64,000 bases of DNA, from positions 62,001 to 126,000 of the forward strand of contig JAFABI010000041.1 of the NCBI GenBank assembly GCA_023426125.1, written 5' to 3'. Below, one piece after another: positions 19,301 through 28,799 of this stretch. The notes below the pieces were generated by a model, which was given only the letters and a program-made list of their open reading frames with translations, did not search any database and was not told the DNA's origin. This stretch comes from Bacillota bacterium (GTDB lineage Bacteria > Bacillota > Clostridia > Acetivibrionales > DTU013). The translations under genes and the position numbers were made by a program. The stretch's first letter is position 1. The number at the start of each line of letters is the position of its first letter.

Positions 19301-19396
19301 ATGGATACGAAAAAGGATGTACATAGTCAGAGACAGAGGGAAGAGGCCTTTGAATTGTACCTGAATGCTATTTATCTATTTGAAAGTATGCTATAA
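19301..19396 (+). CDS. Possible 31-aa small protein
   Basis: ATG 19301 follows a strong GGGAGGAAGG site 15 bp after the permease stop. It encodes 31 residues starting MDTKKDVHSQRQREEAFELY. The peptide is charged with an amphipathic second half and has no family that I recognise. It could be a leader peptide, or the remnant of a larger downstream gene lost before the regulator pair moved in. Confidence 0.35.
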   Translation: MDTKKDVHSQRQREEAFELYLNAIYLFESML

Positions 19397-19456
19397 TTTT
19401 ATTAATCGTGGGAGAAATTTACATACACTATCAAACAAGGGGCGGGTGTAGATGGT

Positions 19457-21085
19457 ATGTTTAAGCTTCTGGTTGTTGATGATGAGCCTATTCATAGACG
19501 TGAACTTGCTAATCTGATCAGGACATTGCGCGATGGTTATGAGGTATGCGAAGCGGATAACGGCAAGGATGCACTGGAGTTAATATGCAGGTGTGAAGAT
19601 TTCAACATACTTGTAACCGATGTGAAAATGCCTTTAATGGATGGTCTCGAATTAATTGAAGCGATGGGTGAACGTATTGACAAAGTGAAAGTGGTCGTAC
19701 TCAGCGGATATGATTATTTTGATTATGCGAAAAGGGCTTTGAAGCTCGGAGCCTGCGATTATCTCCTGAAGCCTGTCGATGAGGATGCAGTCCGGACAAT
19801 GCTGGAGAAGGTGGAAAAATTAATTGAAAAGCAAGTGAAGCTTGACAGGGTCAAAAATGAACTGCAGCAGCAATTGGACAAGACGTATCCCATGTATATC
19901 GATTATACGATGAACCGGTTGATCTCCGGAGAAGCCGGTGAGGAAGAGGCAAAAATCCTGGAAGATATGATAAAGAAGGATGGACATGGCAGGATGTTTG
20001 CTCTCTGTCTGTACGGCTCCGGAGATTTGAATACGGACATCGCCGAAGGATGCGGACAGGATAGCTTAAAAGCGTTTTTACGTTATACCGTACATAGCCT
20101 TCTTAAATCCTTCGGGCATAGCCTTTCCTTTTTCCTCAACGGCCAGCAGATGATTACGGCGGGTATATTGAAGCCGGCTTACGAAGAAGACGCTGCATAT
20201 TTGCTCCGCCTGGAAAATGAGTTTTACAAGCTCCCGGAAATCATCCGCCAGTCATATCCTGTGAATATCAGGATCGGCGTCGGCAATTCCCATGTATGCT
20301 TGTATGAAGCTTATAGGGCGGCGGTTAAAGAAGCCATGGACGCTCTTGACTTCGGATTTTACAGCAAAGCTCCCGTTGTCTTTTACTCTTCCCACCAGAC
20401 GGAAGCCTTAAGCAGGATCTTTTTAAAAACCGGAGTGCCTGAAGCGCTGCTTAAGGAGGCAATTGGAAGACATGACAGAAATAAGGCGGGGGAGTGTTTT
20501 GAGGCAGTGACGGCAGGCACTCTGCAGGGAAAGCCTCTGCCTTCCATGGTGAAAAGTTATGTAAAAGAGCTTTTATCGACAGGATTGAACCTGACTGTGC
20601 TGTATGCGGATAAAAGCTTTCTGGATGAAATAAATAATAGGATAAAGCATTTAAGCCTGTGCGGCGATTTTTGCATGCTGATCCGCAACGCGGAAGAAAT
20701 TCTTGAGCAGATGATCCAAATCAATCAGGAGATGGTCAAAAACAAGAACCGCGCCTCCGTGACCCAATGCCTTAAATACATTTCGGAGCACCTTACGGAG
20801 GATATCAGTGTAGATATGCTGGCTAGCAGGTTTCATTTCAACAACAGTTATTTCAGCACCATTTTCAAGAAAAGTACGGGCGTAGGGCTGTCGGAATACA
20901 TTGTTGAGGCACGGATGCAAAAAGCGCTGCAATTGCTTAAAAACAGCGACACCAAGGTATATGAAGTAGCCTTGAAGGTAGGGTTCAGAGACGTAAAATA
21001 TTTCTGCAAGGCATTTAAAAACAAATTTGGAGTAACTCCCAATCATTTCAGGAGGTATGCCAATGTTGGGAGTGCTGTAGAATGA
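19457..21085 (+). CDS. Response regulator, YesN/AraC type
   Basis: 542 aa. A receiver domain comes first (LLVVDDEP, phospho-acceptor Asp55 in TDVKMP, Lys near 105 in YLLKPV). A long middle region (about 130-430) typical of YesN regulators follows, then two AraC-type helix-turn-helix motifs (last 100 residues: LASRFHFNNSYFSTIFKKST and VGFRDVKYFCKAFKNKFGV). Phosphorylation by the kinase encoded next should let it activate the transporter genes. It overlaps the kinase gene by 4 bp (ATGA), so the two are translationally coupled. Confidence 0.93.
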   Translation: MFKLLVVDDEPIHRRELANLIRTLRDGYEVCEADNGKDALELICRCEDFNILVTDVKMPLMDGLELIEAMGERIDKVKVVVLSGYDYFDYAKRALKLGACDYLLKPVDEDAVRTMLEKVEKLIEKQVKLDRVKNELQQQLDKTYPMYIDYTMNRLISGEAGEEEAKILEDMIKKDGHGRMFALCLYGSGDLNTDIAEGCGQDSLKAFLRYTVHSLLKSFGHSLSFFLNGQQMITAGILKPAYEEDAAYLLRLENEFYKLPEIIRQSYPVNIRIGVGNSHVCLYEAYRAAVKEAMDALDFGFYSKAPVVFYSSHQTEALSRIFLKTGVPEALLKEAIGRHDRNKAGECFEAVTAGTLQGKPLPSMVKSYVKELLSTGLNLTVLYADKSFLDEINNRIKHLSLCGDFCMLIRNAEEILEQMIQINQEMVKNKNRASVTQCLKYISEHLTEDISVDMLASRFHFNNSYFSTIFKKSTGVGLSEYIVEARMQKALQLLKNSDTKVYEVALKVGFRDVKYFCKAFKNKFGVTPNHFRRYANVGSAVE

Positions 21086-22992
21086 TACGGAGCAAAAATA
21101 TGCCCGGCAGGAGGATAAATCCCGGCAAGCTGTTGAGTCTGTTCAGTCTCAGGACAAAGCTGATGATTGTGTTTTTTGTCATGATCACCATCACCATCTG
21201 CTTTATGGGAGTATCGTTTTACGGGATCAGTACCAATGTGATGTCCAGCTTTGCCGCCCAGAATGTGTATGAACTCATCAAAAAAAACAATGAAATCATG
21301 GACCAGAGGCTTTCCAACGTAGTGAACAGCAGCTTATCCCTTATAACCGATAAAAACCTGTTTGATGTACTGTCGGGCATTGAGCCGGAGGATAGCAAAA
21401 GCAGAGTGAGCGCCGACATTGAAATTTCCAAAATATTGACACGCTACTTTATCTCCGAACCCGAAACCTATTCATATAAGCTGGTAACCAGCTATTATAC
21501 CTTCTCGCCGGATCTGGGAACGACACAGCCCGGATTTCTGCCCTATAGGGAATTTGGAAATACGTATCTTTTCAAAAACGCCATGGAAGCCAACGGAAAA
21601 ATTGCCTGGATACCTACCTATGATTTTGTCAGGGTCTATTCGCAGAAGGAACTGGAAAACAGCGTAATGGAAGGACGCTATGTATTTTCCGCCGTCCGGC
21701 TGATCGACAGCCTGACGTTTGAAAACGGGCAGACAAAGCACTTGAACAAGGAAGTTGAGAGACCCGTGCTGGTTATTGACTTTTTGCCCGACTTTTACAA
21801 CAAGCGTTTTGAGGATAATGACATTCTCCGGAAATCATGTTATGCGGTGATAAGCAGGGATGGTACCGTCGTGACGCAATCCGGAACCAACGGGTTTAAC
21901 GTGGATTTCCTGGCAGGATGGGTAAGGGGGATGGGGGAGAAAACCAGCGGATATGAATATATCAATGTTGACGGCAATCCGTGGATCCTATCTTATGATA
22001 CCTCCGGGATAACAAATTGGATCACGCTGGTTGCAATAAATTCCAGGGACCTGACGAGAACATTGCTTGATGATATTAAAAGCAGGAGTATATACCTGGC
22101 TGTCATCTTATGCATCGTATCCGTCATCGTTGCCTGTATCATATCCGTCAGGGTCACCAATCCCATCAACAGACTGGTTAAAGCTGCTGAAAAAATAGGA
22201 GAAGGAGATTTTGACATTGTCATTTCGGAAGAAGGGGATGTGGATTTCAAGCATCTCATTCATACCATCAATAAAATGAGCAGGGAGATTAAAAACCTGA
22301 TCAAGGAAAACTATGAGGTGGCGCTCCGGGAAAAGGAGGCTACCATCGGTGCTTTAACGATGCAGCTAAACCCTCATTTTCTCTATAATACCATCAACAT
22401 CATAAACTGGATGGCCATAAGGAATAAGCAGAAGGATATCAGCACCATGCTGATGAGCCTGTCCCACATGCTCAATTACACCGTACGGTCCAAAGGTGAT
22501 ATCGTCTGTTTTCAGGAGGATCTGGAATGGTTGAAAAAATACCTGTATATCATGTCCATACGCTTTGAAAACAAATTTGCCGTGACCTATGAGGTGGAGC
22601 CCGGGACACTTGAGGCAAGAGTACCCAAGCTGTTTCTCCAGCCAATTATTGAAAATATATTCACACACGCTTTTGACGATTTGCTCCAGGACGGCCGGAT
22701 AAGGATTTCCGCCCGAAAGGATGCGGATGTTCTGGTTTTTACCGTGGAAGACAACGGCAAGGGGATGGAGGAAGAGGATTTGCGGAAAATATTGAACAGA
22801 ACCGCGGATAACAGTTTACGGATTGGCTTATCCAATGTGGACGAACGGATAAAGCTCCTCTATGGCGGCCATTACGGCGTAAAAATAGCATCTGCCCCTT
22901 CCAAAGGTACTGCGGTTACAATTACCATCCCCGTTGAAGCGGAGCAAACAACCGATGAAATGACACAAAGCAGGAAAAATGATATAGAGTAG
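21082..22992 (+). CDS. Sensor histidine kinase, YesM type
   Basis: 636 aa. The start is ATG 21082 overlapping the regulator stop. One membrane segment lies near residues 28-48. A large extracellular sensor region follows, and a second membrane segment (about 333-355, AVILCIVSVIVACIISV). Then come a HAMP region (NRLVKAAEKIGEGDF), the His_kinase motif with phosphorylated His432 (LNPHFLYNTINIINWM) and an ATP-binding domain (DNGKGM, GIGLSNVDERI read as RIGLSNVDERI). It signals to the YesN-type regulator encoded upstream. The ligand is presumably the sugar carried by the adjacent importer; that is inference from position. Confidence 0.93.
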   Translation: MIRSKNMPGRRINPGKLLSLFSLRTKLMIVFFVMITITICFMGVSFYGISTNVMSSFAAQNVYELIKKNNEIMDQRLSNVVNSSLSLITDKNLFDVLSGIEPEDSKSRVSADIEISKILTRYFISEPETYSYKLVTSYYTFSPDLGTTQPGFLPYREFGNTYLFKNAMEANGKIAWIPTYDFVRVYSQKELENSVMEGRYVFSAVRLIDSLTFENGQTKHLNKEVERPVLVIDFLPDFYNKRFEDNDILRKSCYAVISRDGTVVTQSGTNGFNVDFLAGWVRGMGEKTSGYEYINVDGNPWILSYDTSGITNWITLVAINSRDLTRTLLDDIKSRSIYLAVILCIVSVIVACIISVRVTNPINRLVKAAEKIGEGDFDIVISEEGDVDFKHLIHTINKMSREIKNLIKENYEVALREKEATIGALTMQLNPHFLYNTINIINWMAIRNKQKDISTMLMSLSHMLNYTVRSKGDIVCFQEDLEWLKKYLYIMSIRFENKFAVTYEVEPGTLEARVPKLFLQPIIENIFTHAFDDLLQDGRIRISARKDADVLVFTVEDNGKGMEEEDLRKILNRTADNSLRIGLSNVDERIKLLYGGHYGVKIASAPSKGTAVTITIPVEAEQTTDEMTQSRKNDIE

Positions 22993-23062
22993 GAAGGTAA
23001 GGTGCTATAACAGTTTATTATGAAACCGATGTGCAGTTAATGGCAGGCAGAAGGAGGGAAAG

Positions 23063-24454
23063 ATGAAAAAACCGAAAAAAATGCTGGCATTTGCCATGAT
23101 TGCCTGTCTCGTATCCAGTGTTTCCGCAGGATGTGCAAAAAACGGAATGCCTGCGTGGCAGAGCTTATCCACAAGTGCAAAGGACTATTCCTCCGCACAA
23201 GAGAAAAGGGTTTATCTTACATATGCCGGGTGGGGGACTGCAAACGAAAAAAATGTGACGCAAAAAGCCATTGACACCTTTAATGCGATGAGTAAAAGCA
23301 TCAAGGTATCCTACATGCATATTCCGACGGACTATTCCGCGAAGATGGCGACCCTTGCAGCGGCAAACCAATTACCGGACGTTTTCATGTTTTTTAAGGA
23401 GATTTCCGCAAAATGGGGAGAAGATAAAAATCTATACAATTTGAAGGAATTCCTCGATAAGGACAAGGATATTGACGAAAGCAAACTGATTCCGAATGCA
23501 TTACTGAAGGTGAGTGACGACAAAGTGATTGGAATCAAGATTTGCGAGGAGGTATTTGCCAATTATTATAACGTGGACATGTTCAGGGAGGCCGGGGTTG
23601 AAATGCCTCCAGCGACTGCGGATAATGCATGGGACTGGGATAAGTTTGTAGAAATTTCCAAAAAAATGACAATGGATGAAGACGGGAATAACGCGCGCTC
23701 GCCTGATTTTGATCCGAACCGGATCAAGCAGTACGGAGTCCGGTTTAACCGCTGGATGTGGTCGTTGTTTTTCGATTCAAATCAGGCTGGCATCGTTACT
23801 CCCGATAAAAGCAAGCTTAATCTGACAGATCCTGCAATCACAGAATCCATACAAAAGCTGGCCGATCTTATCAATGTCCATCATGTAGCCCCAACCCTGA
23901 CGGAGGAAAAGGATATTCCCAACCCCTCCGTCGCCTTGCAGAGCAGACGGATTGCAATGGATCTGGACGGGCAGTGGATAAACGTCGACCTTGGAACGGC
24001 AGGCATGAACTTTGATGTGGGAGTCCTGCCGAAAATGAAGGTGCCTTCTACCGTACAGTTCGGAGAGATGATTGTCATGTCCGGCCAGGTGAAGTATAAG
24101 GAGGAAGCGTGGGTGCTGCTGAAATGGATGATCAATCCAGAAGTGAATGCCGACATATACAAAAGCGGCCTATGGATGCCGATTGTAAAGGAATGGTACA
24201 CGGATCCCCAACTGCTGGCAAGATGGGTAACGGTAAAGCCGGGGCATTCCAGGGGATTTAAAACGGCAGTGGTGGACGTCCTCCTGGAACATGGCTCCAA
24301 TAACCACGGGTACTGGCTGAAAAATTCGGAAGAAATCAATGCGGCCGTAACAACAGCGCTGGACGATGTCTGGCTGGGCTTGAAGAGCGCACACGATGCA
24401 TTTGAGGAATTGGAGCCACAGCTTGCTGCAAAGTACAAGGGCGTATATGACTGA
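23063..24454 (+). CDS. Second extracellular solute-binding lipoprotein (family 1)
   Basis: 463 aa, ATG 23063 after GAAGGAGGG. Signal peptide KKPKKMLAFAMIACLVSSVS with lipobox SAGC. The body has the order of family 1 sugar-binding proteins: an opening strand (YLTYAGWGTANEK), LAAANQLPDVFMF, and an EAWVLLKWMINPEV near the C-terminus. It belongs to a different subfamily from the first binding protein at 15671, is about 90 residues shorter, and has no permease of its own nearby. It may share the permeases of this locus, giving the importer a second specificity, or work as the sensor partner of the YesM kinase. Confidence 0.88.
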   Translation: MKKPKKMLAFAMIACLVSSVSAGCAKNGMPAWQSLSTSAKDYSSAQEKRVYLTYAGWGTANEKNVTQKAIDTFNAMSKSIKVSYMHIPTDYSAKMATLAAANQLPDVFMFFKEISAKWGEDKNLYNLKEFLDKDKDIDESKLIPNALLKVSDDKVIGIKICEEVFANYYNVDMFREAGVEMPPATADNAWDWDKFVEISKKMTMDEDGNNARSPDFDPNRIKQYGVRFNRWMWSLFFDSNQAGIVTPDKSKLNLTDPAITESIQKLADLINVHHVAPTLTEEKDIPNPSVALQSRRIAMDLDGQWINVDLGTAGMNFDVGVLPKMKVPSTVQFGEMIVMSGQVKYKEEAWVLLKWMINPEVNADIYKSGLWMPIVKEWYTDPQLLARWVTVKPGHSRGFKTAVVDVLLEHGSNNHGYWLKNSEEINAAVTTALDDVWLGLKSAHDAFEELEPQLAAKYKGVYD

Positions 24455-24487
24455 TTGTTTAAAATACATATAATTTGAGGTGGGAAA

Positions 24488-25030
24488 ATGAATCCTGTAA
24501 AAAATCATTCAAATCCATTGTCTCTCAATCAAGTTGGAATCCATTCTCCTTATTGGGAGCCTTATCGGAAACTGGTGAAGGCGGTTGTCCTTCCTTATCA
24601 GTGGGAGGTGCTGAACGACCGGATCCCCGAAGCGGAACCAAGCCGTGTCATAAAGAATTTGCGAATCTCCGCCGGCCTTGAAGAAGGAGAGCGGGGGAAG
24701 GAGCCGTACTTTTATACGATGGAATGGGAAAAAAGAGGCAGGACTACGTATTGGGAAAACACTGTCCAAAAAGCGCCGGAAGAAATAAGGGAATACAATC
24801 AGACGCACCTGCCGGTCCGGGAGCAGAAAGAAGCCGTGGGCCATGCCGTCAGGCTGGTTTATATGCTGAATGGGATGGCGGATGTAGCAATGGAAACAAG
24901 TGACGGGGAAATGCTGGAGGCGTGCCGTGCCTTATGGGAGAACATTACACAAAAACAGATGTACATTACGGGAGGAATCGGCGCTTTCCCTGGCGTCCGG
25001 TACGCCTCTGAAAGCGCCCATATCCAATAG
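24488..25030 (+). pseudogene. GH127-family (beta-L-arabinofuranosidase-like) remnant
   Basis: A 180-aa frame with a good ribosome site (GAGGTGGG) and two recognisable blocks of a GH127/DUF1680 enzyme. The N-terminal block is YWEPYRKLV...YQWEVLND...AEPSRVIKNLRISAGLEEG, and the middle block is EWEKRGRT...HLPVREQKEAVGHAVRLVYM...MYITGGIG. Full enzymes are about 600-650 aa. Roughly 150 residues between the blocks are missing in frame, and everything after the MYITGGIG strand is lost, including the catalytic cysteine/glutamate region. The product cannot be an active glycosidase. The relic shows that the locus once handled arabinose-containing polysaccharide. Confidence 0.85.
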
Positions 25031-25122
25031 GGAGGGAATCCGGCATTCCGCCATTATGGATCAATTTTTTATGGTATACTGAATATAGGTTATTTCTATT
25101 TTTAAAGGAGATGTAAAGCAAA

Positions 25123-25569
25123 ATGGACTATGTTCTCGGCTTTTCATGGAAAGGCCTTGTGGTTTTCCTGCTGGCGATGCTGCCGAATGTATTTTATTTT
25201 TTGCAGCCGCCTTCCAGTGGGCAGGGAAGCAAGAAGAAACATCTTGTTTTAGATATTGTAGAGCATGGGAGTCAGGCCCTTTTCATTCTGCTTTTAGTGT
25301 TTTTGGTAAGCGGCCGAAACGCTCCGGTGCTAAGTCCATATACGATAGGCATGGCAATATTGCTGCTTTTATACTATGCTTTGTGGATATTCTATTTTGC
25401 CGGCAGGAAAAGCCTGATTGCGCTTTATGGAATGGCGGTCATACCTGTGGTGTATTTTATTCTGGCGGAGTTCTGGCTTCATATTTCTGTTGCCGCCATA
25501 CCAACGGTAATATTTGGATTTGTACATATTATGATTACATCCATGGATAATCCTTCCCATCCTGGGTGA
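25123..25569 (+). CDS. Small integral membrane protein, unknown function
   Basis: 148 aa, ATG 25123 with AAGGAG further upstream than usual (about 12 bp). At least four or five hydrophobic segments are visible (about 10-28, 50-68, 75-96, 102-116, 120-138), with a basic loop GQGSKKKH after the first. Such proteins occur widely in Firmicutes without known role. It has no motif I recognise. It stands alone between a pseudogene and a kinase remnant and may be a passenger gene. Confidence 0.65.
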   Translation: MDYVLGFSWKGLVVFLLAMLPNVFYFLQPPSSGQGSKKKHLVLDIVEHGSQALFILLLVFLVSGRNAPVLSPYTIGMAILLLLYYALWIFYFAGRKSLIALYGMAVIPVVYFILAEFWLHISVAAIPTVIFGFVHIMITSMDNPSHPG

Positions 25570-25672
25570 AAAGCTTTTTATCTGCGGCGTCCTTCAGTTC
25601 AGTCATCTGGCGCTGGATTTCCTCCGCCATGTGATTGAAGTTCTGGCATCTCCATTTTATCCTCCTGGTAAA
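25553..25672 (-). pseudogene. Fragment of a HAMP/histidine-kinase gene, antisense
   Basis: On the minus strand, within 25570-25897, one frame reads FNHMAEEIQRQMTELKDA and then runs to a stop inside the end of the previous gene. FNxMAEEI is the usual end of a HAMP domain just before a kinase domain. Nothing recognisable precedes or follows it, so about 35 codons remain. The rest of the gap 25670-25897 is AT-rich and holds no gene. Confidence 0.45.
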
Positions 25673-25897
25673 TTGTTTTTAAAATGATTAACTAAATCGT
25701 TAATTGAATAATAGTAATATTGATAGATTGGTGATATCTTTCATCAGGGCAGTTATCAAGATGGTTTGAGAGAAATAAAACGGGAATAATTTCGAGCTTT
25801 TTATTGTTTGTACTTGTGAGGCGTTAATAATTCTATTTACAAACGCCTTCGGCTAATTTATACTTATGTTAAATCTATTATAGGAGCAAATCATAAG

Positions 25898-26800
25898 ATG
25901 AAAACAGATATCTCGGAAAAGTGGCTGCCAGTTTATGAAGCATTGGCCAGCAGTGTACGTATAAAGATAATTAACCTTCTGGCGGAGAACCCTTTAAATA
26001 TAAAGCAGTTAGCTGGAGAACTGGGTCTGAGCAGTGCCATAGTGACAATGCATATAAAAAAACTTGAGGCGGCTTCCATAATCCACAGTGAACGCACAAA
26101 TATAAACGGAGCGGTACAAAAGCTGTGTTTTCTTGATGTGGAATCATTGGAGGTACAATTTCCAAGTAAACAGGCAAAAATAAGAAATTTCCACGAATTT
26201 GCCATGCCAATCGGACATTATTCTGATTTTACCGTTAATCCCACCTGTGGGATTGCTACACCTGAAAAAATTATCGGACAGTTTGATGATCCCAGATATT
26301 TTCTGGATCCCGATAGAGTTAATGCCGGTATATTATGGTTTGCGGAAGGTTATGTAGAATACAAGATTCCCAATTTTCTGCTTTCTGTACAGCAGCCCCA
26401 AGAGCTGGAAATATCAATGGAGTTGGGTTCTGAAGCTCCGGGAATAAATAACAATTGGCCTTCGGACATAACGTTTTTTCTAAATGAGAAAAAAATCGGC
26501 CAGTGGACAAGTCCAGGTGATTTTGGAAATATCAGGGGTAAATATACCCCTGAGTGGTGGAGCTTGCAGGTAGGGCAATATGGACTTTACAAGGTTACCC
26601 GCATTACCCGGAATGGCTCCTATATTGACGGAATCAAGGTCTCTGATACTTCGCTTTCTTCATTTGATATACGCCAGAAATACTGGTCTTTCAGAGTGGC
26701 AGTTCTTCCAGACGCGGTGAATGCCGGAGGTGTTACAATTTTCGGAAAAGGTTTCGGAAATTACAGCCGTGATATCATGTTCAGACTATATTTTGAATAG
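25898..26800 (+). CDS. ArsR-type HTH transcriptional regulator with large C-terminal domain
   Basis: 300 aa. An ArsR-like winged helix occupies about residues 10-75 (ALASSVRIKIINLL, LNIKQLAGELGLSSAIVTMHIKKLEAASII). The other 220 residues look like a beta-rich sensor region, with many Trp/Tyr/Gly residues and several PxxWP and WW motifs. This architecture is found in regulators next to glycosidase genes in Firmicutes, where the C-terminal part may sense a sugar; that part is inference. No metal-binding cysteines of ArsR metal sensors are present. It is a likely controller of the neighbouring glycosidase genes. Confidence 0.8.
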   Translation: MKTDISEKWLPVYEALASSVRIKIINLLAENPLNIKQLAGELGLSSAIVTMHIKKLEAASIIHSERTNINGAVQKLCFLDVESLEVQFPSKQAKIRNFHEFAMPIGHYSDFTVNPTCGIATPEKIIGQFDDPRYFLDPDRVNAGILWFAEGYVEYKIPNFLLSVQQPQELEISMELGSEAPGINNNWPSDITFFLNEKKIGQWTSPGDFGNIRGKYTPEWWSLQVGQYGLYKVTRITRNGSYIDGIKVSDTSLSSFDIRQKYWSFRVAVLPDAVNAGGVTIFGKGFGNYSRDIMFRLYFE

Positions 26801-26962
26801 ATAGCGAGTGCATTCGAAAAGTTTAAAAAGCGCACAGTATTGCTAAAAAAACTTAGGTTCGCCGGGAATATATTTTTACGTATATTTACTATAATTTAAA
26901 GGGTTGAGGATTAGTTAGGTTAGGTTTAATATAATGCTGATTATCTAAAAAGAGGTGCGCCT

Positions 26963-27346
26963 ATGTCAAGTAACTGTAAAAGTACTATTTTTTCTTTAGC
27001 TGAGGTTTATCGGGATTACTTTAAGATAGGGGCCGCAGTAACTATAAATGTAAAAAAGCATTTTAACAGCTTGACTGCCGAAAATGCAATGAAGTTTGGA
27101 GAGATTCATCCTGAAGAGGATAGGTATGATTTTGAGAAACCGGATAAAATGAAAGAATTTGCACTGAACAATAATATGAAGATGAGAGGGCATACCTTCG
27201 TATGGCATAATCAGACTTCAAGCTGGATTTTTCTAGACAAAAGCGGTAAGGAAGCCTCCAGGGAATTGGTACTTGAAAGGTTAAAAAGGAGATGGTTGTT
27301 ATCAGCTTATAAAGAATCATTCTCTGACCAAACAACAAATAGATGA
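26963..27346 (+). pseudogene. GH10 endo-xylanase, N-terminal fragment
   Basis: The first about 110 residues are the N-terminal part of a GH10 xylanase: YFKIGAAV, HFNSLTAENAMKF, HPEEDRYDFEKPDKM, MRGHTFVWHNQTSSW, ASRELVLERL. Full GH10 domains are about 320-340 aa. Both catalytic glutamates lie in the missing part. The frame then passes into an unrelated tail and stops at 27346. A separate frame beginning in the same place (about 27316-27410) reads like the C-terminal end of another protein, so a deletion joined two genes. A ribosome site (AAAGAGG) remains before the start. Confidence 0.85.
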
Positions 27347-27450
27347 GCTTTTAGACCACTTTATTGCGCCTCTGCCTGCTTTTTTCAAAGATAAGCTAAC
27401 AGATGCTTAAAAGAAAATATAAAAAAATAATGATAAAGGAGATGCGTATC

Positions 27451-28614
27451 ATGGCCGGATTTGATGATCTATCCGCATTATTGGAGCAATTTGTGAAAAA
27501 GGGTCCTGCAGGCTGCGGCTGTGCAGTCGCAAAAGATGGTAAAACCTTATATCAGGGATATTTCGGGTATGCCGATCTGGAGGAGAAAAGGCCGATTACC
27601 GAAGAAACAGTTTACCGCCTGTTTTCCATGACAAAGGTTGTCATCTGCACCGCAGCCATGATGCTGTTTGAAAGGGGAAGATTCCTTTTAAACGAGCCGA
27701 TATATGAGTATTTTCCCGAATATAGGGACACGCAGGTATTCGTTACGGAACCTGACGGCACCGTCCATACGAGAAAAGCCAAAAGCCACATGCTTGTCAA
27801 GCATGCGTTCAGCATGTCTGCCGGCATGCCATATGCTTTTGGAAATTCACCTACAGCCATGGAGATGGCAAGTGTAAAGGAAGAATTGCTGAAGAAGCAT
27901 GGGAAATATGATATTGTGACCGAGGTCAAGGCTATGGGCGGCGTTCCGGTTGCATTCGATCCCGGTACCCGCTGGCTGTACGGATATGGCCATGATATTG
28001 TCGCCGGTTTGATCCAGGTGGTTTCGGGAAAAACCGTGGGGCAGTTTTTGCAGGATGAAATATTTGGCCCTCTGGGCATGAAGGATACCGGTTACCGATA
28101 CTGCGAAGGAACTGAAAAGAGGATGGCTTCCCTTTACAGGAAGGATGAAAACGGGGCGATGACCAGGATATCCGGTATGCTGGATGAATTCCATCAGCCG
28201 GATGCAATATATGAATGCGGAGGCGCAGGGCTTTATTCCACGGTAAACGACTATCTGAAATTCTCACAAATGCTGGCGAATAGCGGAATTTACAACGGAA
28301 AAAGAATTATCGGAAGAAAGACCATAGACCTGATGCGGGCAAATCAGTTAAACAAAGAGCAGTTGAAAGATTTCACCTTTTCATATGTGGCTGGCTATGG
28401 CTACGGTTTGGGAGTCAGGACCTTGATGAGCACAGCGGAAGGGCATTCTAACGGCTCGGTCGGGGAATTCGGCTGGACCGGATTTCTGGGCACCTATGTA
28501 TCCATTGACCCTCAGGAGGGATTTTCCGTCGTCTATATGCACCAGATGGAACCCAATATGGAAGAGTACCATCATCTACGGGTAAGAGCAGTCGCCAACG
28601 GCTGCCTGGGTTGA
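27451..28614 (+). CDS. Serine hydrolase, class C beta-lactamase/EstB family
   Basis: 387 aa, ATG 27451 after AAAGGAG; the frame runs back to 27403 without a ribosome site. The nucleophile motif SxxK is FSMTKVV near residue 66. The second motif is of the esterase type (WLYGYGHD, Tyr in YGY), followed by a helix typical of EstB-like enzymes, and GxxG-containing strands appear near the C-terminus (GSVGEFGWTGFLGTYVSIDP). No signal peptide is visible, so it is cytosolic. This points to an esterase (perhaps removing acetyl or feruloyl groups from imported sugar fragments) rather than a beta-lactamase. The first part is directly seen; the role is inference from the glycosidase neighbours. Confidence 0.87.
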   Translation: MAGFDDLSALLEQFVKKGPAGCGCAVAKDGKTLYQGYFGYADLEEKRPITEETVYRLFSMTKVVICTAAMMLFERGRFLLNEPIYEYFPEYRDTQVFVTEPDGTVHTRKAKSHMLVKHAFSMSAGMPYAFGNSPTAMEMASVKEELLKKHGKYDIVTEVKAMGGVPVAFDPGTRWLYGYGHDIVAGLIQVVSGKTVGQFLQDEIFGPLGMKDTGYRYCEGTEKRMASLYRKDENGAMTRISGMLDEFHQPDAIYECGGAGLYSTVNDYLKFSQMLANSGIYNGKRIIGRKTIDLMRANQLNKEQLKDFTFSYVAGYGYGLGVRTLMSTAEGHSNGSVGEFGWTGFLGTYVSIDPQEGFSVVYMHQMEPNMEEYHHLRVRAVANGCLG

Positions 28615-28655
28615 AGCTTTTGCATTGGATAAATAAATGATGATAAAGTAAAAAC

Positions 28656-28769
28656 ATGTATAGGAAAAAGAGGTACCTGGAGGGTCTTGGATGGAAAGAC
28701 GTCATTGCTACGGATACGGAAAGATGCAAAACGATTGCTGAGATGCGTGCCCAGGCAATGGCAAAATAA
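28656..28769 (+). CDS. Possible 37-aa peptide or gene tail
   Basis: ATG 28656 to TAA 28769 encodes 37 residues rich in Lys, Arg and Glu and ending in AEMRAQAMAK. No ribosome site stands out. It may be the tail of a deleted gene; I recognise no family. Confidence 0.2.
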   Translation: MYRKKRYLEGLGWKDVIATDTERCKTIAEMRAQAMAK

Positions 28770-28799
28770 TTAGTGACAAGTAAAATTTTTAGACAATAA

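Noticed and set aside
27451..28614. Beta-lactamase resistance gene
   Set aside because: SxxK is present, but the second motif is of esterase type, there is no signal peptide, and the neighbours are glycosidases.
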